Part shown: in pieces, positions 57,278 through 64,000 of the stretch
How the letters are laid out: each line of letters begins with the position of its first letter
Position numbering within the stretch: position 1 is the first letter of the stretch
NCBI GenBank assembly: GCA_025462645.1
Contig: JAOAPB010000056.1
Location: 1-64,000 of the forward strand
Length of the DNA: 64,000 bases
Direction: 5' to 3'
Source: Edaphobacter sp.
GTDB taxonomy: Bacteria > Acidobacteriota > Terriglobia > Terriglobales > Acidobacteriaceae
Notes under the pieces: generated by a model
Told to the model about the DNA's origin: nothing
What the model saw: only the letters and a program-made list of their open reading frames with translations
Databases searched by the model: none
Translations under genes and position numbers: made by a program

Positions 57278-60200
57278 TCAATGGAAGTCATGCGATAGCA
57301 CCTCCACATCGCTGAGCGTCAGTACATGCACGGCTGACGCTCTCACATTGATAACGCCGTCTTGATTCTGGAGCGTGCCATCGACGCGGAGGAACTTTCC
57401 CCGCGTCACTGTAACGCGGTTCCGCTCATACAGCTGCGGATTGATGATGGCGTTCGAGATGCCCGTTTCATCTTCGAGGCTAAGGAAGATGAAGCCCTCG
57501 GCTGTACCCGGACGCTGCCGAGCAATCACCGCTCCCGCGATGCGGGCATAGGTTCCGTCCGGCATCCCGCGGAGGCTTGCGGCCGGCAGCACACCGGCGG
57601 CATTCATCTCTGCCCGGTGATATGCCATTGGGTGCGGACCAAGCGTCACCCCGGTACTGTCAAAATCAGCAACCAACCGCTCTTCGGTTGTCATAGGCCG
57701 CAATGGAGCGGCAGCTTCTAGTTCATGTTCGTCCGAAACGTGCTCGAAGAGCGGCCCAGCGGACTGTCCCGCACGCTCCGCGTGCCATAAAGCGGTGCGT
57801 CGGTGATGCTTCTCTCCAGTCCAGTTGAACGTTCCAGCTTTCGCCAAAAGCGTTAGTTCCGCCTTTTTGATCGACGAGACACGGCGGCGAAGATCGTACT
57901 CCGAGGCGAACGGACCATCCATCACGCGAGCGTCGGTAATGGCGTCCGCTACTCTCTGCCGCAATCCCTTCGCATACTTCATCCCCATGCGGACGGCATA
58001 GCGACCGGCATATCTTACGCGATCATGCTCGCTTAGCTCTTCAAGTGTGCAGAACCAATCAGACCGCTGTACGTCAATAGGCACGATCTTGACGCGGTGC
58101 CGCTTTGCATCATTCGCTATTGTGAACGGCGAGTAGAAGCCCATCGGCTGGTTATTGAAGAGGGCACAGGTATACGCCGCTGGATAATGCAAGCGCGTGT
58201 AGGCGCTGGAGTATGCGATGGAAGCGAAGCTGTGCGCGTGGGACTCAGGAAACATAAACTCCTTCACAGTCGCGAGTACGCGCATCACCTCCTCCTGTGC
58301 AGCAGCATCGAATCCGTTTGCCGTCATGCCTTCATGCAGCCGTGTCTTCAGTCCAGCAATGATCGACTCCGAGCGTTTGCCGCCCATTGCCTTGCGCAAC
58401 TCCTCGGCTTCGCCCCCTGTGAGGTTCGCGGCCACCATGCCAATCTTCATCACCTGTTCCTGAAACAGAGGCACGCCGAGCGTTCGTTCCAGAAACGGCT
58501 TGAACGATGGATGAAGATAGGTAACGGGCTCTCTTCCAAGTCTGCGTGCGATGTATGGATTGACGAACTTTCCGGTCACCGGGCCAGGGCGGATGATGGC
58601 AACCTGCATCGACAGATCAGCAAAGCATTTCGGCTTGGTCCGTGGCAGAGCAGACATCTGAGCACGGCTCTCAATCTGAAACAAACCAACAGTATCGGCC
58701 TGCTGAATACTCTCGTACACGGCATCATCCTGCGGAAGCTGCGCGTAGTCGAGCTGTTCGCCGTAATACTGCGGGACGAGGTAGGCCGCATCCTTGAGCA
58801 CGGCGAGCATCCCAAGCCCGAGAAGATCCACCTTAATGATGCCCATATCCGAGCAGTCATCTTTATCCCACTGCACGACCGTTCGGCCTGGCATCGTAGC
58901 GCGTTCAATCGGCACGACCGAATCAAGATGCCCTTGGCAGATGACCATGCCCCCTGAATGCTGACCGAGGTTGCGGGGAAGGCGCAACACGTCGCCGCAC
59001 TTCTGTAGGTAGTGAACAATTCGGCGATGCTTCATATCGAGGCCCGCCGCCTTGAAGCTGTTTTCGAGCGTATCGCTTGGAGCCTTCCATTCCCATGCGC
59101 TCATGAGGCCGGCGAGCTTCGCCGCCGTCTCTTGATCGAAACCAAGAGCCTTGCCGACTTCCCGCGAGGCTGACCGACTACGAAAGGTGATGACGTTCGC
59201 TGTCATGGCGGCGCCCAACTCGCCGTAACGCTGGTAGACATACTGAATCGCACGCTCGCGAGCGGTTTTGCTAGGCAGGTCGAGGTCGATGTCCGGCCAC
59301 TCACCACGCTCTTCCGAAAGGAATCGCTCAAAGAGCAAGTCCAGTCCTACCGAATCGACGATGGTGATTTCGAGCGCGTAGCAGACAACGCTATTCGCCG
59401 CCGAACCACGGCCTTGAATGAGAATCCCATTGTCCTTGCAGAAGCAGACTACGTCCCACACGATAAGAAAGTACCCTGCCAACCCTAGTTTTTCGATAAG
59501 CCGCAGCTCGCGTTCCGCTTGCCGCTTGGCTTTCTCGTAAAGCGCCGGATCGTTCTTGGGAAGATAGCGGCGACGCATCCCTTCATCCACGCGCTTGCGG
59601 AGAAACGAATCCATCGTCTCTCCATCGGGCACGGGATAGGCCGGGAACTCGTATCCGAGTCCCGTCATCTGAAATTGCAGGCGGTCTGACAGTTCGCGAG
59701 TGTTGGCAATGGCCTCGGGATAGTCGTAGAAAAGCCGGTGCATCTCTACTGCTGTGTGCAAGTGCCGCTCTGCATTGCGGCTCAGGAGACGCCCAGCCGT
59801 ATCGAGGGTCTTGCGGTGGCGGATGCACGTAAAGATGTCGAGGACTTCGCGCTCATACGGAGTGCTATAACTGACGCCGCCCGTTGCCAGGAGCGGCAGG
59901 TTCAGCGAACGCGCAATACGAATCGCCGCACGGTTGCGATGTTCTTCTTCGCGGTCGAAGTGGCGCTGCAGTTCCACGTAGACATTGCTAGAACCGAAAA
60001 GATGCACCAATTTCTCTACGGCTTTGTGTGCGGCATCATAACCGCCCCGAGCCAATGCCGCAGCGAGCGGGCCTTCGATGCCACCCGTCAGGCAGACCAG
60101 CCCCCTGCTGTACTCTTCCACGTCCGCAACAACCGCCGCGCCTTCGGCCTTGGTTGTCTCGCGTAGCTTGAACTGCGTAAGTAACCGGGAAAGATTCTGG

Positions 60201-60511
60201 TAGCCAAGGCGTGACTCAGCCAACAGCGGCAAGCGTACAGGTTCAGCAGGAAGCTGATGGGGTAGATACGGGGCAGGTTGAAGGCGTTGGCCCAGGTCGC
60301 TTACCGCAACCTCCGCGCCGATGTGCGCTCGCACCCCGCACCGTGCTCCTTCCATATGAAAGCGCGCTGTGCCGTAGAGACCGTTGCGGTCGAGCAGCGC
60401 CATCGCCGGCATCTCCAGATGCGCGGCCTGCTGCATCAGGAACTCCGGCATGGTGGCACCTTCGAGGAAGCTGAAAGCCGACCGCGCGTGCAGTTCCACG
60501 TAGTCAGTCAT
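57278..60511 (-). CDS. dnaE2: error-prone DNA polymerase III alpha subunit
   Basis: MTDYVELHARSAFSFLEGATMPEFLMQQAA (PHP), ILIQGRGSAANSVVCYALEIT, EWPDIDLDLPS, FPESHAHSFASIAYSSAYTRLHYPAAYTCALFNNQPMGFYSP. Confidence 0.95.
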   Translation of the reverse strand: MTDYVELHARSAFSFLEGATMPEFLMQQAAHLEMPAMALLDRNGLYGTARFHMEGARCGVRAHIGAEVAVSDLGQRLQPAPYLPHQLPAEPVRLPLLAESRLGYQNLSRLLTQFKLRETTKAEGAAVVADVEEYSRGLVCLTGGIEGPLAAALARGGYDAAHKAVEKLVHLFGSSNVYVELQRHFDREEEHRNRAAIRIARSLNLPLLATGGVSYSTPYEREVLDIFTCIRHRKTLDTAGRLLSRNAERHLHTAVEMHRLFYDYPEAIANTRELSDRLQFQMTGLGYEFPAYPVPDGETMDSFLRKRVDEGMRRRYLPKNDPALYEKAKRQAERELRLIEKLGLAGYFLIVWDVVCFCKDNGILIQGRGSAANSVVCYALEITIVDSVGLDLLFERFLSEERGEWPDIDLDLPSKTARERAIQYVYQRYGELGAAMTANVITFRSRSASREVGKALGFDQETAAKLAGLMSAWEWKAPSDTLENSFKAAGLDMKHRRIVHYLQKCGDVLRLPRNLGQHSGGMVICQGHLDSVVPIERATMPGRTVVQWDKDDCSDMGIIKVDLLGLGMLAVLKDAAYLVPQYYGEQLDYAQLPQDDAVYESIQQADTVGLFQIESRAQMSALPRTKPKCFADLSMQVAIIRPGPVTGKFVNPYIARRLGREPVTYLHPSFKPFLERTLGVPLFQEQVMKIGMVAANLTGGEAEELRKAMGGKRSESIIAGLKTRLHEGMTANGFDAAAQEEVMRVLATVKEFMFPESHAHSFASIAYSSAYTRLHYPAAYTCALFNNQPMGFYSPFTIANDAKRHRVKIVPIDVQRSDWFCTLEELSEHDRVRYAGRYAVRMGMKYAKGLRQRVADAITDARVMDGPFASEYDLRRRVSSIKKAELTLLAKAGTFNWTGEKHHRRTALWHAERAGQSAGPLFEHVSDEHELEAAAPLRPMTTEERLVADFDSTGVTLGPHPMAYHRAEMNAAGVLPAASLRGMPDGTYARIAGAVIARQRPGTAEGFIFLSLEDETGISNAIINPQLYERNRVTVTRGKFLRVDGTLQNQDGVINVRASAVHVLTLSDVEVLSHDFH

Positions 60512-62009
60512 AAGTTCCCTGCACATACCAGCATCGGGAGCACGGATCGAAGGCGATGCGACAGAGCCGTTCTACAGTGCCGTTTTCCAACCGGACATCC
60601 CACTCTTCGCGGCACCAGTTGGCCTCCGACCACCACTGCCCGCTCACGCGTACCGGACCAGCAGCATCGCGCACAGCATAGGCCGCTCCGTCCCAGAACA
60701 GCCGCACAGGTATATGGTTTGCGAGTGCAACGCCGACCATATGCGGCGGACGCGAGACGCGCAAAGCCACAGGCGTCGAGAGTGACCGCTTCTCGCTTCG
60801 ACGTGGTGGCGGCGGCTCGAATGGAACCATGCGAAAAGCGTTCGGTCGATGATCGTCGGTCAGTTCTGGTGAGCCGACACGTTGCTCTCCCAAGAGCTTC
60901 CGCATTCGAGCCAACATCACTTCGAGCTGTCCCGGCTCTGGCGCTTGCGGGAGGAAGAGACCATGCTGCGCTCGATACGGCGCGGCTGACTGCGCGTGAA
61001 GTTCTAAACCCACAATCCCCGCACTCGGAGGATGCGTCTCCAGATCGAGTTGAATGAGCTTGAGCAGTGTCGCCGTATCCTGCAACGGCAGCGCAGGACG
61101 AACGGTGCGCTCATGCTGAGCGCCGCCCTCGAGCCGGAGTACAACCCGGAGCGCGGCGATGGCCCGTGCTTTCCCGCGAACCCGCTCCAACAACGTCGTC
61201 GTCATGCGGGAGAGCAGAAACAGCAGACGCTCCAGCTCCTCTACTGGAAAGTCCAGCTCCATGCGCTCCACTAGACCGGCCTCAAAGCTTGGTTCTATCG
61301 GGAACATCAGGTGAGGCCACGCGCCACGCGCGAGCGAATGCAGCTTCTTTCCAACCTGCCCGAGACGTGCAATGACATTGTTTTCAGCCAAGGCGGCCAG
61401 TTCCGCACAGGTGCGAATACCCCAGGCTGCAAAGGTCGCCTCATGCTCCGGCGCAAGGTCCAGCGCTGTGACCGGAAGCTGACCGATCGCGTGTGCCTCG
61501 CAACCGGACGGCACAACGGAGACGCCAGTTCTGCCACATGCAAGAGACACCGCAGCGTGGAAGTTTTCCGCGACGGCGATGTTCACGAGAAAGCCCACCG
61601 CCATCACACTCCGGCGCAATTTGTTAGCGAGCTGCCCGGCGTCGCCGTACAGAAGATCCATTCCGCGAATGTCCAGAGCATACGTGCCGGGGTGCTCTTC
61701 CACCGACTCGATGCGAGGCGAGAACATGCACGCGACAGAGTGAAGCATGGCATAGGCCGTATGCTCGTGCTCGATAACACGACGGAGCGCGACGACCTCC
61801 GAGAATGCTTCGGCCTGTAGCCGAGTCATACCGATCTCGACCCCCTGAGAACGCGCTGCATTGTTCGCCGCAAAAACCATCTCTGTTGGCGGCTCTCCAT
61901 CAAGCACTACAAACGGCCTCTTCCGCAACTCCGGGCGCTGGTGCGCCGCGGCCTGTGCGAAGAAGTTCGATGGATGGAGAACGGCGTACACTACCGCACC
62001 CTCGCCCAA
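60504..62009 (-). CDS. imuB: ImuB-like Y-family polymerase homologue
   Basis: 501 aa; EIGMTRLQAEAF, SPRIESVEEHPGTYALDIRGMDLLYGD, TFAAWGIRTCAELAAL; next to dnaE2 and imuA. Confidence 0.88.
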   Translation of the reverse strand: MGEGAVVYAVLHPSNFFAQAAAHQRPELRKRPFVVLDGEPPTEMVFAANNAARSQGVEIGMTRLQAEAFSEVVALRRVIEHEHTAYAMLHSVACMFSPRIESVEEHPGTYALDIRGMDLLYGDAGQLANKLRRSVMAVGFLVNIAVAENFHAAVSLACGRTGVSVVPSGCEAHAIGQLPVTALDLAPEHEATFAAWGIRTCAELAALAENNVIARLGQVGKKLHSLARGAWPHLMFPIEPSFEAGLVERMELDFPVEELERLLFLLSRMTTTLLERVRGKARAIAALRVVLRLEGGAQHERTVRPALPLQDTATLLKLIQLDLETHPPSAGIVGLELHAQSAAPYRAQHGLFLPQAPEPGQLEVMLARMRKLLGEQRVGSPELTDDHRPNAFRMVPFEPPPPRRSEKRSLSTPVALRVSRPPHMVGVALANHIPVRLFWDGAAYAVRDAAGPVRVSGQWWSEANWCREEWDVRLENGTVERLCRIAFDPCSRCWYVQGTYD

Positions 62010-62764
62010 AGACTTTCAGCACGCCATTCGGCCCGCGTCGATGGTTTCTTAGCAAGAAAAGGAGAACCTTCATTGCGATTGCGCTCGCGCACCAGAGTGT
62101 ATTGCTGCCCCTCGAAGAGAGCGTTTTCCCCGCTTGTGCTGAAGGGACGAGTGTTGGCCGGCTCACAACGCAGAGAGAGTGCTGCACAACTGCTGGCACA
62201 TGGCGATTGACTGAGAAAGATGAGACCAGTGCGGGCCTGCTCCGCTGCAAGACGAAAGCGATACCACGTCGCCAGCGGAATCCGCGTCGTGTGTTGCGGG
62301 AGCACATCGCTCATATCGAGCACGATGGCGCCGAAGCCTCCGGCCTGAAGCAGCAAATCGGTTGCCTTCAGCGCTTGCTCCAGCCGCGACCACGGCTTGT
62401 CTGTAACGCGCTGCTTGCGCTCTGCCGACATGCGGAGCCATAGCAGCCGTTTCAAAACAATGTTCGCCGCGGCTGCGGATTCCGGCGAGAGTGCGTCGCT
62501 CACATCGACCCACGCACAAGCCGCGCCGGACTGCGTGATGGCGGCGATAGCAGAGAGTCCGAAGGATGTCTTGCCCGTCGATGCTGCGCCCGCAACTTCA
62601 GTGATGCTCCCGCGCGGAACGCCGCCGCCAAGAACTGCATCCACTTCGCTGATTCCGGTCGGGAAGAGTTCCGGGGCCTGCTTGATCTTGAGCGTGAGGG
62701 CGGCAGGCACCCGGTTTGCGAGTGTGGTTTCGATCTGGAGACGGATTGCGGCGGTCGAGGGCAT
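61991..62764 (-). CDS. imuA: ImuA-like RecA/SulA-fold protein
   Basis: 257 aa; LFPTGISEVDAVLGGGVPRGSITEVAGAASTGKTSFGLSAIAA; overlaps imuB start. Confidence 0.88.
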   Translation of the reverse strand: MPSTAAIRLQIETTLANRVPAALTLKIKQAPELFPTGISEVDAVLGGGVPRGSITEVAGAASTGKTSFGLSAIAAITQSGAACAWVDVSDALSPESAAAANIVLKRLLWLRMSAERKQRVTDKPWSRLEQALKATDLLLQAGGFGAIVLDMSDVLPQHTTRIPLATWYRFRLAAEQARTGLIFLSQSPCASSCAALSLRCEPANTRPFSTSGENALFEGQQYTLVRERNRNEGSPFLAKKPSTRAEWRAESLWARVR

Positions 62765-62965
62765 AACGGTGTATTCGCCTTATATTCGCCTATTCGTGGC
62801 TACTCCTGCAAATGGCCGTTGCCTCACAACTTGAGCATTTTTGGATGTAAGTTATTGTAAATAATTGGCTTATAGAGTTAAGCTTTCCATCCCATTCGCC
62901 TAGCAGCGTGCCTTCCGCGCCAGAAATTGAGTTGCGAAAGCTTGGTATCGGACTGTAGCTGGAGT

Positions 62966-63415
62966 TTACGGCTGCGTAAGTAGGTTCTTGAGTACCACGA
63001 TTTGCAGGCCGGATGGATTGGAGAGAGCTTCGTCGTTCGTCACAAAGAACGTCGCATGACCGGACTGCGCGGTGGCGAGTTGGATCGCATCCGGTGTCTT
63101 GTATCCTCGGCTGGCGCGCAGATGTGCCGCCTCGCTGGCAATGACCGGAGATACCGCCAGCGTCTGTACATGAGAAGCGTTGAGAAGGATGCGGGAATAT
63201 TGCCGGGCGAGCACCTGGTCTCCCCGTCGCAGCGGATGGACTAAGACCTCGGTCAACGTGAGCGTAGAAGTGACGATCTCAATGTCTCCGCACTCGACCG
63301 CTTCAAAAAACGGCTGGAGCAGAGGAAGATACACAGGGTGCTTTTCGATGAAATAAATCAGCGGAGCTGTATCGAGGCCCACGGTGTGGCCAAGGAGCGG
63401 TTTCAGCCATTCCAC
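62966..63415 (-). CDS. PIN-domain (VapC-like) toxin
   Basis: 149 aa; VGLDTAPLIYFIEKHPVYLPLLQPFFEAVECGDIEIVTSTLTLTEVLVHPLRRGD, SRGYKTPDAIQLATAQ. Confidence 0.85.
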   Translation of the reverse strand: MEWLKPLLGHTVGLDTAPLIYFIEKHPVYLPLLQPFFEAVECGDIEIVTSTLTLTEVLVHPLRRGDQVLARQYSRILLNASHVQTLAVSPVIASEAAHLRASRGYKTPDAIQLATAQSGHATFFVTNDEALSNPSGLQIVVLKNLLTQP

Positions 63416-63618
63416 GAGGCGCGCTCACTGTTGACGTACTCCTGGGCGTCTCGGTGTTGCCAGATCTCCTGCCCCAGACCGCACAACTCCATCACACTCG
63501 TTGCGCGCTCACCATCGTGGGCCGTATGCTCTGCCAACTCCTGAATCAGACGCAGTTGTTCTTCGCGGGGTAAAGCCTCCGCCACGCGCAATGCCTGCTC
63601 GTAGGATGTGGTCGCCAT
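63403..63618 (-). CDS. VapB-like antitoxin
   Basis: MATTSYEQALRVAEALPREEQLRLIQELAEHTAHDGERATSVMELCGLGQEIW; overlaps PIN gene start. Confidence 0.7.
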   Translation of the reverse strand: MATTSYEQALRVAEALPREEQLRLIQELAEHTAHDGERATSVMELCGLGQEIWQHRDAQEYVNSERASWNG

Positions 63619-63634
63619 CGAAAAACTCCTGTGC

Positions 63635-63934
63635 TCATGATACCGGGCGTTGAGGCGGGACCGCAAAACAAATTCTCGGAGCCGGCGTGAGCGTCATAAG
63701 GCCAATGCCTGCCCGAAACACAATATGAAATCGCAACTCCTTCTCCCGCCATACGGCCACTGTCCGCGCCATCTCCATCGTGTCTGGTTGATCGCTCATT
63801 TCTAAGGGAACCTGCCCCTCCGGCATCCTCTGCAAAGCCGTGGCATCGGCCCGGCAATCACGCGACATGGTGATCCCGTCCAGAGCGCTAAGATCCATGC
63901 CGACGAGTGCGAGTGCATAGAGGATTTGCTCCAT
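63635..63934 (-). CDS. hypothetical protein
   Basis: 99 aa ORF, same strand and spacing as neighbours. Confidence 0.4.
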   Translation of the reverse strand: MEQILYALALVGMDLSALDGITMSRDCRADATALQRMPEGQVPLEMSDQPDTMEMARTVAVWREKELRFHIVFRAGIGLMTLTPAPRICFAVPPQRPVS

Positions 63935-64000
63935 TGCTGCGGAGACCGCTCCGCCGACTTCCTGATCCTCATAGCAGGAAACAGCGAGACTACACTCCCT

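Overview
The window is GC-rich acidobacterial-type chromosome (Terriglobus/Granulicella/Edaphobacter-like, judged from gene content and intergenic repeat style). It falls into two parts. (1) ~1-28.9 kb is ordinary chromosome: an ECF sigma-factor tail, an L-fucose/arabinose-isomerase-family protein, an SSS symporter, a TlpA-like protein, CtaA, ProC, a DUF885 protein, a sigma-54-activator-like AAA+ protein that appears to lack GAFTGA, a bacilliredoxin, MurB, ModABC, ThrC-ThrB, thioredoxin, a CorC/HlyC-type protein, oligopeptide-type ABC permeases, a GDP-mannose-3,5-epimerase-like enzyme, a WecG/TagA glycosyltransferase, a CAP-domain protein and an AhpD-like protein. (2) From ~28.9 kb to the window end is an integrative conjugative element (ICE) next to tRNA-Asn(GTT): tyrosine integrase, AlpA/excisionase-like HTH, LysR regulator, a complete VirB/Trb-type type IV secretion cluster, SSB, RepB-like primase, and a Trw-like DNA-processing module (RHH-like small protein, TrwB-like coupling protein, TrwC/MobF relaxase-helicase). 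The right end of the element was not found. The most interesting cargo is a compact six-gene operon at 49.4-55.6 kb: HTH regulator, N6-type DNA methyltransferase, a tandem-GHKL (MORC/Hsp90-like plus histidine-kinase-like) ATPase, a degenerate response regulator, a ComEC-like metallo-beta-lactamase-fold protein and an Abi-like protein. Its HTH gene is preceded by 10-bp-phased GATACG repeats. I propose it as a candidate undescribed defence or DNA-surveillance system built on a phosphorelay. It is followed by an orphan 375-aa protein, an ImuA-ImuB-DnaE2 mutasome and a VapBC-type PIN toxin-antitoxin pair. All assignments come from reading motifs in the supplied translations; no database search was run.
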